In this document: positions 30,801 through 43,900 of the stretch, piece by piece
Layout of the letters: every line of letters starts with the position of its first letter
Position numbering within the stretch: position 1 is the first letter of the stretch
Assembly (NCBI RefSeq): GCF_001949145.1
Contig: NW_019091387.1
Coordinates: 1,283,837 to 1,347,836, forward strand
Source of the DNA: Acanthaster planci
Taxonomy: Eukaryota > Echinodermata > Asteroidea > Valvatida > Acanthasteridae
Length of the DNA stretch: 64,000 nucleotides
Reading direction: 5' to 3'
The notes under the pieces: generated by a model
Told to the model about the DNA's origin: nothing
The model's input: the letters and a program-made list of their open reading frames with translations, nothing else
Databases searched by the model: none
Translations under genes and position numbers: made by a program

Positions 30801-33800
30801 TTCTTACTTCAGGTTTTAAAACTCCTGCGCTAAGTCAAATACATTATCTTGTCAATTGATAATGCTGCTGGATAATTTAAGCCGATTGGCATTTCTGCGC
30901 AAAAATATTTCTGCTTATAGCAAATATGAATGTTAAGTGATATTCACCTGTCAAATTGTAACAAGCTTTTTTATAAAGTGTTTCTAAATTTTATTCATTT
31001 TTTGAGGTACATTTTACACAATTTGGAATGTTCATAATTATAAACCCTCAGTTTGGTTTTGATCTAATGTGACTATTGGACACTTGTTTCAGTTTGTGTG
31101 ATGTCTTTTAAGCTCATGACGTCAGATAGCTCAAATTTCAGACAGGTAGGAAAATGCATAACTGGCCTCAACAAACGGAGGAATGTTGCTCAAACTGCTA
31201 TCCATGCCCATAATGGAAATCTCATTGCTAGAATTTAACACTGCCAAAATCTTTTTGAAAGAAAAACTTCCAACTTGAAGCTCAAATGGTTGTGACAAGT
31301 AGAACTTCCACATGTCTGACATTTTAGGTCCAACTGTAAGAGCTTTGGGCACACATGTTCCAAAGCAAACTAATTATTCCATAATTTGGTTTAACGATTT
31401 CTTACAAGCTTAGCCCGTTTCCAGTCAGACCCAACAACATTTACAATCTCTCTTCAATCAACCTTGTGTATGGTGCATGTTGGTTTAGGAATAAGTTTTA
31501 AGAAAGTTTCTTTTTACCTGAGTGCAAAAATATTACATTTCAAATCATATACATATAGTACGTCCTGTGATTTAGTAAATTCCATTGTCAAGAATTCTAA
31601 TATACATGTACACGTACCTTTACCAGCAATATATATATATACACACTAGAGCTACATGTAATTTGCACTCTAAAATGCATGTTGCTATGTGTGAAAGACT
31701 GAATGAGAATCGGGTCCATATACTTTCATCAATTATCTTGATAATTTCATATTTAAAGACTTGAATATCACATTTATTTGCAGAAAACAACTTCAGGAAT
31801 AACAGCTCGTATATGTAAGTAGAATTTGAATACAATTACAACATATATGTATATTCCACACTACTATGGATATTACAGAATTAATGACGAACTGGGAATA
31901 TTATCATGCAGTGCCAAACCAGATGTTCATTAGAGCCGTTATAATGAAGGCATTTATTTATGCACCACTAACCGAGTACACTTGTCAAGGCAAAAAGTAT
32001 AAGGTGGCTCACATCGGTAGTCAACTTATTTGCTGTATGAATGATCTGACCAAAAATGAAGAGAACGATAATACTGCTTAATTTCATCACTCTTGTCAGG
32101 TTTCCTTCCCTTAAAATGGTACCACTTAGGTCAAAAATGCAACCACATGACAATCAATTATAGACTAATTTGTGACAAGTCATTGACAAAGGCCGTGCAA
32201 AATGATGTCAAATATCAAATGAAAATACACATGACCATAGGAGCAGCTTTTTGGATGAGTGTGGTTCAAAACAATTTCAAGTATCTACAGGATGCCTGTA
32301 AGAGAACAGACATGAGCAAGTTGCTCTGCTGACAAAGGGCAGGAGTAATACTCGGCACAATATACAAATGTGTGAAGTGGTGACAAATTTTCCTTTTGCA
32401 AAATGGCAAAAGCGAAAGACATCTTAACTTGACTAATTGAATGTCACAGCACAGGCTCTGCAACTGTAAGCCATGTTTGTATTAACACTGAATAAGAAAC
32501 TACTCCCAATGAGCAATCAGTGCCCTTGCTGGTAAGCAGTGAGCACGTCCCACAACATTTTTGCCAGAAACCTGCCTGGATCTAACAGAATCCAACACAG
32601 GCACTTTATACCTTTACACACATCCTTTACACACTCAAAGCTATACAAAGGGTTCCATGCCAGGTAACAATAGGTGGGAACTATTATGGGTAACCATTCT
32701 ATCAAACATTAAGAACCTACAGGTGTTAGATTCTGATGGAATTTGATGGGTTAGGCTACTATGTCCATTAAACTGAACTGAATCAGCTGATCAGGGAGAG
32801 AATCTCTTGAACACCATGTTCCTCACAACCAATAGATGTACATAGTTTGGAATACCATGCATATACACTCGGAACACTTACCTGAACATTAGTTTAGACC
32901 AATATTTTCACTGGAACTCTGTAGGACAAATCAGCACATCACACGCACAAGTTATGTGTATGTACATGTACGTGCATGTTTGTAGAGAGCCCATATCTAA
33001 GTCTTAAAAAAAGTCTTCAAATGTGATACACTGGACATAAATGAGCTTCATTTATACATGAGGAACAAATGATTACGATACTTGTATGACGTGATCAATT
33101 TGCATAAACTGTGGTGAAGGAAAAAAACATGTTCAATTCAGAAGTCAATGTATTCATTTAAACCTGGTGCATAGAATTAAACGTGGACCCTTGAATAAAA
33201 TATGAGCAACCTCATTTGCAAATCAAAAAAAATAATGGTTTAAAAGTGTTATCTTACAGAAAATAGTACCCCAAGGAATACCTTATCCTTTGCATAAACA
33301 TGGATGTGATATATCCCTCTCTTACACACTTGTGACCAAAGAAAATTACTGGGAGACTTCTTGCATAACCAACAAAAATGTAGACTTAAACATCAGGATT
33401 AAACATATCATCTGTTAAACAATCTATTTGATAAACATCTTCAATTATTACAAACTACATAGAGACAAGTTGTGAAAATATATGAAGCTGATTAACACAA
33501 TAAATAAGAGCAATTTTTGCCAAAATGTACAAATAAATCTGTTACTGTGTACAATGCATTTTTTTCACCCTTCAGCATACAAACATCTCCAAGATGAGAC
33601 CAAATTTGTTTATTCAATTGCTGCTACATACATGTAAATAATTCTGGCCCAAAATTAACACAGATTTTGTCTGCTGCCAAGCCTCTGAACAGTGATATTT
33701 ATATGAAAAGAAAAATCAAATCTGAATGAATTATCAATGGCACGAAAAAACTTACATAAATTATCAATAGCGAAACATTCCAAGCATACCAGACTGTTCA

Positions 33801-36461
33801 TGTACTCATGTATGTACAATGCCTACCTTTACAAGTATCTTGCTGTCCACTCAATACAAATGTGTAAAAACCGTTATCAATTTTGCAAAATTTTATCAGA
33901 TCCTGACCTTTAAACAGTCAAAATGTGTGACTGCTTGCAGATCAGAGGTAACATAGCACAGTTTGCCTTACACTGGGGAGGGGGGTTGTGTTGCTTTTGA
34001 CAAAGCTACATGTATATACCGGTATGTACATTGTACACTACAGAAACATGAGAAAAAATGTCAGCAGCATCAATCAAACATGTTTACACTAACAATAATT
34101 AAAATCATTACAACTCCTCTAGCCATTGTAATTACATGTAACGTCATCACAGCCCTTGGCCATGTTTGTATTATTTATCCTGCAAGGACATAAAAGTTAC
34201 AAAACACTGTTGAGTGTACCGTACATGTACACACATAGATGCATTGCATATTGTTGACATAATTACAGCCAAAAATAGATATTACTTTTCAAACCTACCT
34301 TATTCTTTGCATTTTCAAAGTATGGTACAATTTACAAAGGCAAGTTTTAAGTAAACATTATGCCCTGTTTAGAATGTTTGACTTTCCAAGAATGATGGAT
34401 TCTGTTATTTTTGGTTACTAAAGATCAAGATTTCATGAAGTTCTGCTCTGCAAGTAGCATATATCTGGCAGTAGGAAAGCCTGGTCTTGGTAAAGAAAAG
34501 AAACCTGAAATTTGGTCCCAGACATACGTATGACTCACAGATCACACATACCAAAATGCAGGCTGGAAGTAATATGCTTAAGTAAGCAAAACTCAGTGTT
34601 CTTCAGAAAATCAAGTCTGATCTTTTTAAATATCCAAGTGTGCCACACAGAAATGATATTTCATGGTCATAGAATTTTTGAATATTTGGATTTCAAGATC
34701 AGTATCATTCTCTCTGAGGACGAATGTTTTTACTTTGGGATCTCATTCAAAGGTCATCCAACCAACACAACGCTCCACAATATCACTTGATTTTTCGAGG
34801 TGATTTTTTCCACATACAGGTAGAGTTGTATAAGAACGTATGGGCTGGTCTATATGCGCATATGGACAGCTTCATCATGAGTGTCTCTTTTTCCCCAAAT
34901 CTGAAATTCTCACTCTTTCCACTCTATTTGCTTGCAACAAACCTAGCACCTTGCATTCTAGGTTTCACTGTGTTTCTTGTACCAAACAACATTGAAAGTT
35001 TTCCTTCTTAGAATTCAGAAATCTTAATAGGTTTTTTTTTAATGAACAATAATCGAGACAGCTGCCTAACAATAAACAGGCCTGTTATTAGGGCAAGACA
35101 AAGACACACAAGTTCATCATTTTAAGAACAATACAAAAAACAAACCAAAAATACATGTACACTCAACCTATTAAACAATCTATGTTTACAAATTCCAAAC
35201 GCAATAATTTACATCAAAAACTACAAAAAAGGCATGACTTGATATCACCAACAACGTTGAAATATTCACGCTAAACTTAAAAAGAAAAACTCTTTATAAT
35301 TTACAGTTTAAAATGTGTTTTTGTAATTACAACATATCGCATTTTATTCCCACTCTGGGAATCTTGCTGAAGACAATCATGGCCCATGTTAAAAGGCTTA
35401 TAATAATTTGAATATTCATGAGTACAGCTATATTACATTATGCTTATGAATTTGAATGGTGTTGAGCAGTGCAGTGATTTTACAGAGGGCATATACTGAA
35501 ATATCATGTTTGTTTCTGCTTGAAAGCTCTAAAAAGACCGTTTCTCATGAAGCTACTTATTGAAACTGCCTGTCTCTTTTGCTTTCAAGAAGAAATCAGT
35601 GAACAAACTTATGTGCAGTGAGTGATCTGTTTCTCGGAAAAAACACAACAGAATTTGACAAAAAACAGTGCCCTTGTTTTAAATTCCATTAACCCCTTAC
35701 ATGACAAAGCCTGTTTACAAATACACAGATCAAAAAAAAAAAAGCTTCACAAAAATACACTGGTACAGCTACACTGGCTCCATTAAATTTAAAAACACAG
35801 AGCTCTCATTTCCTGCAAAGACTCCAGAGGGAACAGCCCATTATCTCCATCACCAATTAGTGGACCAAAAATTGAGAATTCATTGGACAAATTGCCTATT
35901 AGTATCAAACCATCCATTACCAGATTGATCCCCTCACCTCCATGTTCAGTAAAGCATTAGTCTGGTGACATGTTGGGAGTGGGGAGAAGGAAACACTCAT
36001 GTCACCCTGCCATCAGTGCCATGAGTGTAGCCTTGGGCTCATGTTCCATGCATCCAACTGAAAACTTGCTGAGAAATTGCAAACAAGAGTCATTCCATAA
36101 ATTTAGGGTCCAAAGTAAGACACCGTAGGCTTTAGAATGTCACATCTCCATTTCACAGCAAACCCTTCATTCCAATTTAACCAGAGAAGAGCCTAAACAT
36201 GCTCCCACTTTCTTCTCGTCACAGCACAGGGTACAGCATCCAGCCATGAAAGGTTGATCTTTCCAATTTAAAATGGCACTTAGAAACGCCATCGTAAACT
36301 GAGCTGGAAAGTTAGCGGTGTGATGTACCGTACACTAATCCAAATAACTACCATGTAAAATCTTTCCCCGTGTCTCTTTCTATGCTAGGGCTGGTGAATG
36401 GCCAAACCAAGGCCCTGCCTATGCTTGCCTTCCGCCTCCAGATATAGGGCCTCTCTTGTAG

Positions 36462-37787
36462 TTTATTGACTGATCCAAGATGTGTGTATGGGTGTGCGCT
36501 GGTCTGTTAACAACCACTCAAGATTGAATAGGACACCCAACCAGTAGATAATGCACCTTAATGCTAATAGTATCTGGCTCCTTGGACATCTCTGCAAGGG
36601 GATTTTATGATAAAAATACATGACACTACCTGAACCATGCAATCCGATATAAAACAAAACCAAATTTCTGTAAAGGTACCGGGTAGTTAGCATTTCATGC
36701 ATTCCATGGTTTCATCAGGGTACGAATTTGCAGAAGTACACTTACGTGGATTTCAATTTTACTTCAATTTTGTATTTTGCTCAGCAAAACTCATCTGAGA
36801 ACCAGGTAGCTGCTAAGCAGATATTTCATGTTCTTAGTAAATTTCTGTTCAGCTTAACAATGCTCCATTGCATCCGTACATGCACAAGTACACGAAGGTG
36901 GCTCACTTAATGTGCATATGCGACAACAGGGTGGGCACCAAATCAACATTTCACATTTTAAAAAATAGGAGTGTGTTTTGCTGACATACTAAAGCCATGT
37001 CGTTTTTTATCATATGAATACTGCATGTACATGACAGAATTTGTTGACCCTTTTCATACGCACAGTGGGTCGACAGATTTCGAGCATTGAGATTGACCAA
37101 CGCGTTGCAAATTCTTGGAGGCGCACTATTGAGAAATGTCCATATTCTGCGATGTATTAAGTTAAGCATAAAATATTTTTCTCTGATAAAAAAGTAACTA
37201 GCTACTGGTACAAGATAGCTGCATGTCAAATGAGTCAGCAAATATGCTCTGGTGTTAACTTGTAGAAATGGACTTTTTATACACGAGGCACTGAATTTGA
37301 ATACAGCTCTTGTTTTGACTACAAAGTTGATACCATTTGAAAATGGTAGATTTCACTTAAAACAGTGACTTCTCTGATTGCTGTTGGAGCCACCGGTAAC
37401 ATGTTTAGTGATCCATAATCACCATAGGTAAATATGTGACCCAACCTACACAAGAAAGAGTCCAGAGTCAAGACAGCCACTTTGAGCTAAAGGCCATTCT
37501 TGACATAATGTAAATGAACAGGAGCCCTAAACCTTCTTCAACCATACCAGTACAATGTGTATTTTGATCAGGATGCCAAACTGAGTGATGGCTTACAACA
37601 AGAAGGTCAGACTGATTTTGCCTAATACAAACTATAACTAAAGACTCATTTTTGCAGGACTGGGTCACAGGTGTAAAGTGTAAAATACATTGTTAAGGTT
37701 GCATCATCGACTGCCAATTTTAGCAGTGGCTAGTGCAAGCAGACAAGTCATCTCTCCTCTAGTTGTGGCATTGTCTAGAGACCTGTC
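36462..37787 (-). other. Possible 3' untranslated region of GRXCR1
   Basis: The nearest AATAAA on the minus strand after the stop that I find is at 36467-36462 (TTTATT on +). The stretch contains a truncated copy of a palindromic MITE at 37039-37136. Other signals further left (35343, 30247) could be used instead, so the end is open. Confidence 0.3.
37039..37136 (-). mobile_element. Palindromic MITE (family A), truncated copy
   Basis: GGGTCGACAGATTTCGAGCATTG ... TTGACCAACGCGTTGCAAATTCTTGGAGGCGCACTATTGAG matches the right arm of the element at 101-274. Only the inner end of the left arm (TTTGTTGACCC) remains. Several mismatches indicate an older copy. Confidence 0.7.
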
Positions 37788-37967
37788 TCACTGATTGCAC
37801 TGCGGGCACTTCTGCAGGCCATTCTCGTCACAGTGGGAGCAGCGCAGCGCCTGGAACTGGTCGGTGAAGTTGTTGCGGTGCAACGACTTCTTGCTGCCAC
37901 TGCAGACCTGGCAGGGCATGTAACGGAACCCGCCACACTCTGGGCAGTCCGATGTGGGTATGGTTTT
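37788..37967 (-). CDS. GRXCR1: GRXCR1 exon 4, cysteine-rich C-terminus (residues 304-362)
   Basis: Acceptor CTCTTTGCCTCAG precedes 37967; stop TGA at 37790-37788. Four CxxC pairs at residues 311/314 (CPEC), 322/325 (CQVC), 346/349 (CSHC) and 357/360 (CPQC), with GGFRYMPC and GSKKS between them. The layout is like a DnaJ-type zinc module and typical of GRXCR1. It ends two residues after the last cysteine, as in the family. Confidence 0.95.
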   Translation of the reverse strand, partial: KTIPTSDCPECGGFRYMPCQVCSGSKKSLHRNNFTDQFQALRCSHCDENGLQKCPQCNQ

Positions 37968-40900
37968 CTGAGGCAAAGAGAAGAGGAGAGGAAACGATGA
38001 GTACACGCACATGCACATGACGATATGTTCAGGAAAATAAACAGTGCAACACTCGTTCTACAACCCTAGGCCATTACCGCATTGAGAGAACATTTTCTTT
38101 GGTTGGTTGGCTATGTTTTTGCATCAGGGAGATGTACCTGTAATTTCTATATTGACCCATATTTTTCCCTTCAATTTCACCGACATAAATATACACTAGG
38201 GAAAATTATATCTTCAAAATGTTATTGGCACTGGTCATTTGACTTGAACCAGCCAGCCAACCCCAGCAAGCTCGGTGGTCAAGTGATAAGATATCTGCAT
38301 ACGCAGACGGTTGTGGGTTCAAGTCCTGACTGAGTTAGCTCTGGAATTTTTTTACATGCCTTCGGACAACACTACACATGTATATGGGTGTACTGAAGAG
38401 TGTTTATGCTATATGAATGTCTGTGAGTGAAAAAAAACCACCAAAAAAAATTTTGAAAGGACAGTCATGACCAAGTTGTGAGAACAAAAATTTATCGCCA
38501 TAGTGTTTTTGGTGGTCACAAAATCTTTGTTTCAACATGTGTTGTCCCCGCAGTTAAATGTACATATACATTGTAAGGACTACATGTGCATGTAAGCATG
38601 TGTAATGGGGACTATGAGCGCTATGCTATGACAAAGTATGGGCCAACACTTGAACACCATTGCTGCGTGCATTCATAGCCAAGTTTCTGTGGGTTTACAC
38701 ATTGTCAAAGGAAAATACAAACTAGACCAAATACTTACACTGTATGTACACATATATGTGCAGTACCCATAAGTTCAGTACACACAGTACATTGTGACAC
38801 ATTCCCAAACTGCCTCCCCCATTCAAGCCCGGACCAAACCATCTGCTATAACTTTCTATGACAGAGCAGTTTTCTGTCCACTCAACTGGACTCACTCATG
38901 TAGAATGTATGTTTTACTACGGTGGCAGACTGTTCACACCCATAGTTACATGTGGGGTACTTTCTTACAACAAACACGGCCGCAATCCTTTCTTCTCATG
39001 TCATGTACTTAAGAAAATTCAGTTAAATTAGTCATTTTTCTCAAAACTGTGAACAGTTGGAAAAGTCTTACATTGAAATTGTCCTTGATTTTTTCCTTAA
39101 GTGACTCTTCCTTTTGCTACGGGTAACCTCGTCCCCAAAATACCTCCAAACCTACGTATTTTGCAAAGAGTGGAAAATCTTGATTGGCTCAGGCTTAGTC
39201 CCCCAGGTTTACACAACCTACATGTTATGAGGACCTCTTCTGTTCACGGGTCTACACAGGTATGTAGGTTATCACTGAAGTGATTTTGCAGTACAGCAAA
39301 TGGTACTTTTCAGCATTTCAAGCTGACAGTACATGTGAACTTCACAAATGCCTCTCAACCTACTTTTCAGAGAGTGGAAAACCTGGTATGGATCTGGCTG
39401 TGCAAATTTAAATACTGGTTAACCAATATGCTCCTGGATTAAAGTCACAGATAATAGAATTTATCAAAAGACAATGTCAACTGTGATGTAATTCACTGCA
39501 AGCATGCTTTAAGTTTGAAATTTATTCACAAGTGGATTGTCAAAACTTCAAAGGAAACATACTTTCCCTCAACCTTTTCATCACTCCAGTTTGTATCTTA
39601 TCAACGTACTTGAAGAGATTGCACAGTTAGGTCTTTAATTACAACTTCAATATGTGATGGCCAAGGACAGGTGACATTTCCTTAGTAAACCTTTACTGAT
39701 TCCATCAGAATAGTGTCTTTGATGAACAGAAAGTGAATGCAGACTCAGTGAATTTCATTAGGCACTGAAATCGGCCAATTTTTCCAAAACCGGTACATCT
39801 CTGCGACATTCAACAAAACACAAATGGCTGTCACAAGTCACTGCAAGGATTAAAAAAAATCTGGTTTTAGTTTCATTTATTGGTTTTTTTTGGGGGGAGG
39901 GGCGCTTTCTCCTTTTTATGAAAACGGGATGGACATTAAAAATTGTTTTACCACTCCAAAAATCTAAAAACAGTCACAAATTTGACTTTTTTGACTCATT
40001 TCAGTTTTAAAAACCACTGTAAATTGTTTTTGAAGAAGACTTCCAAAAATGAGATGTCCATTTCCCATATCCATTATCCCTTCCTCCTCACAAGAAGAAT
40101 CATTTTCCGAGAACTGAACAATGAAATGGCGCTATCGTCAATAATTAATTATACTGTAAACAGATTTGGAAATTGCTGTAAATTCACCTGTTTTGTCCTA
40201 TACGGTACGTGTGACAATAAATTGATGAAACTTATGAAATTAACTGTTTCTCCAATTTCATGGAATTGCCTCCATCATGTTTCCATATTCTGGCAACATT
40301 AATGGACTTATTACCTGAATTGATTGATATGCTGATGAAATGTCTTGTTTTATTTATTACAGATCACCTTATTGACTGTCAATTTTAAAATTCGTCACAA
40401 TTTTGTCTAAATTATCTCAGAGAAGCCGTACTGCAACCCCTAAATATTCTAGCTTGTGAAGTACACGTCAAATAAAATTTTTTGGAACTTACATGGATAT
40501 TGAGACAAGGATTCTTGTGCCGCCACATCCCTGTTTCCTCATTCATTTTTCTTTTGTGTTAACCCCACTCGGTAACAAATTACAAATACACGCATGTACC
40601 TGTACATTTACAAATTGTTCTTCATGATGACACAGCACAACACACTTGTTTATTCAGTCTGACAATGGACTCTGAAGACACACTAATGACCTTGCAAGTC
40701 CTGCAGCATGGATTTTTTTTTATTAGAAGCTACCCACAACCAGCGTCCCTTGTGAACTGTGCACACTGACTAAAAGATTTCTTGCTACTACAGAAAAAGC
40801 TACAAAACAAAACATGATTTACATCATGCAGAGGTGTGAAATACATCACTCTTGCTTGATTGACTCATGCCTGCTGCCCACCGTTGCAGCATACCGGCAT

Positions 40901-43900
40901 ACTGCAGCGTGATAACCCACTCAATGTACCAAGGTTATATTTCCAAGTGATATAAATCTCTGAAAACTTCCCTAACACAATCACACAATGCATTAAGAGC
41001 CAAAAGCGATTCACGGGAAAACCATCATAAATTCATTGTGATGTCATCGGATTTCCAAAATGAGCCACACAAAGGCCCAGCATGGGGTCGGCCCACGGCC
41101 ACACCTTGAACTAAAAAACGACGAAGAGCTGTTCATGACACAATATACAATAAGAACGTCGCATTATATCGTATGTGTTCCTGAAAGCCAGTGATACAGT
41201 GTATCCATGAACTGAATTCATTTCCAATGATGCCATGCAATGCACGACCAATAACAGCATACTATGCAACACTCCAAATTACATTTATAACAAAAAGAAA
41301 TCTGAGTCCAGGTAATTAGAGTATAATGATCTATTAGGAAAGCTTAGAAACAGCCGTAGATTTGAACTCATTACAGGCAGACAGTCCCAGTGAAGTCTTC
41401 ACGAATTGTAAACATACATTAGATAAATTTTCTTAATTGCTGCCCATCTCAAATGCCATGACTGCATCAATCTTAATGCAGAATTACATGTACATGTACA
41501 TTGTACATAAATCTTGGGCAACATGAAATGAACTCCAATTATGTACATGTAGTAGAAGGAAAAGGGCTTTGACATTTGAATGAAATTTAATCCATGAACT
41601 CTACCGTTCAATCTGCAAGTTCAGAGCATACACAGAGGAATACAATCATATGCGATTTACTTGCTTCCAAGGCTGCATATTTTTTCACCAAATGAGGAGC
41701 AAAGTGCACAAAACACAGGACAAACCACTGACAACGCAAAACAAAGAAATGCCTGCCATTGGACTTGATGTATGTATTTGAGTTTTTGCCTATCGTAGCC
41801 AAACAAAAGCTCCACCGACAATCAAATTTTTAAACAATAAAATTAAAAGAAAAATACATGTATGGCAAGTTCCTCCTTTAACTATCATTTTCCCCAGCCT
41901 TACCTCAAATCTCTTCAAAATTTTTCTCAGGTGTCCCGTTTCATTCAACTCTTCCAGTGTCTCTACATCCTGGGTGACAAGAGAAGACAACAGAATAATG
42001 AACATCCAAAAAAATGCCACTGGAACGAAATTTAATCCATGAACTCTAATTGCATACATGCACTTTTGTGGGGAATTGAACGTATCAACATTTCAGAAAC
42101 GTTGCAACCGCTGTTGTTGTGATTCTTTTGTTGTGATTCTTTTACCGCAGACATAAATTTGGACAATCTTTTGAGCCATTGCCATGGTTACTCTGCTTCC
42201 CAGACCAAGAGATTCCAGCTGCTTTGAGGGATCTTTAGGTCTGGTAGCGGCCACAGTGCAGTGGCTAAAACAGGAGGAATTCCTCACATTTCCAAATTTT
42301 TCTGAAATTGGCCCAAACCCATTTAACTGATTTTCAGGCACCGGTGGCATCATCAATATCAGACAATACTACGTATGTATAAATTGCTCAGTTGCAGGTT
42401 CAAAATTTCTTCTTAGTTTTTTCTGTTTTTTTCACATAATTGGTCCCCGCTTTCCACACCCTTCACTGTTCTGAGTGTTTAAAATAGGCATCTCAAATAA
42501 TCACACCATGCTTCATTTCCATCATCTGCAGCTACTGGTCCCAGCCATTAACACATGTGCGTTATCCTAATTTACAGCGGGGAGCCAGCCTATACCATAG
42601 TTGCTTTAAATGTCAACAACTGGTACATGTAGTCACCCCAAGATAATTATTCTGTATGTCTGTGACAAATGTTTGCCAACGAATTTGATGAGTGGCTTGC
42701 ATTGTTCAAGTCAACTGCTGAGGTCACTGTTCGAATTCAACACATTTTCGTGATGGCATGTAGGAAGCCAACACACACAGAACCTCATTTTCACCAGAGA
42801 CCATTATTGGAAAATATGTTTTCAACAGGACTGTCTGCAGCCAGACCATTTTTGCAACGAAGACAAAACGTTGCACAGTATAGTACATGTAGGTAGTCAT
42901 GCACAAAGGGTTTCAGTGAAAAATTCCAGAGAAGAATGTTAGTTCTTGCTATGCTCACACACCTGTATCTTTTAGAGAGCTCTTTTGAAGGCTGCATGTA
43001 TTATTTGTCATGCTCATTTTAAACGGTTGCAAAATTTGTTTGTGTGCTTGTGACATTTCACCTACACACACATCAATGACTCCATCAAAGTTCACCAGCA
43101 ACCGGAACATCAGGGTTTTGGCAGAGACATACGGTTACATGTACCTATGTCTATTGATGTGTGATGAACTTGCATTTGACATACAATGTAAAAACAGTTG
43201 AATGCTAAAAAAACTGATTTATGCATGTACTCCTTATGGTACGTACATGTACATGTACTTGTAACATTAAATTCCACTCTGAATGAAACTTTAGTAAAAC
43301 CAGTCAACTAAGTTGGTTGGGTAGACTGAATTTTGAATCTACTGATACATGTACATAGGTGTTTCCTTTTCTTTTCCGTTTTCCAAGAAACTACACATGT
43401 ACATGTACACTGTACATGTGTACAAAGCCTAAATTTCAATACAATAAAAAACACATTTTTATACCAGGTTTTATGCTTAAATCAACATGTAAACTGTATT
43501 CTCAGTGTTGTCCAAGAGATTCAAAACGTCATACCCAACGGAAAGCCTCATTTCAAAAGTACAGTAAATTTGTGCATCTTTCAGACATTTTAAGAACATC
43601 TCCTGCAGTGCCATTTTTTCCCCTTTTTTTCTTTTGTGCCTGACAACATTTGGTACCAACGTTTAGAGAACTTTCCAAAAACGTTTGAGCAAAAGGATGT
43701 TATAAATGTTGATAATCATGGATACTGTATATGCACAACTGGGAACTTTCAATCCTTTTCAAAACCGAAGAGAAGAACCTACCCTGGTCCCTTATTTTAC
43801 TTGAGAGTTGTACCACAATTCAGATACTTTGAATTATTACAATGTACAAAACATTATTTTTGTTATCCCATGCCCTTAAAGTTTTAAAAAGCTTGCAGTT

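Larger units (their letters stand above)
26345..36461. other. Intergenic region between convergent genes
   Basis: About 10 kb, very AT-rich, without recognisable genes. It includes one dispersed repeat copy (26912-27080), a tRNA-like SINE head (27705-27800) and simple repeats such as the TA run near 31627-31640. Both genes point into it, so parts are probably 3'UTR. Confidence 0.5.
37968..41903 (-). other. GRXCR1: GRXCR1 intron 3
   Basis: 3.9 kb. It holds the SINE at 38250-38410 and repeat R copy 2 at 39095-39258. A segment near 38905-38960 (TTTACTACGGTGGCAGACTG) weakly resembles one near 48488-48515. The rest is AT-rich with scattered TACATGTA motifs. Confidence 0.6.

Noticed and set aside
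38250-38340. Functional tRNA gene
   Set aside because: A and B boxes are present but acceptor and anticodon stems do not pair; a relative at 18082 and shared tail show it is a SINE.
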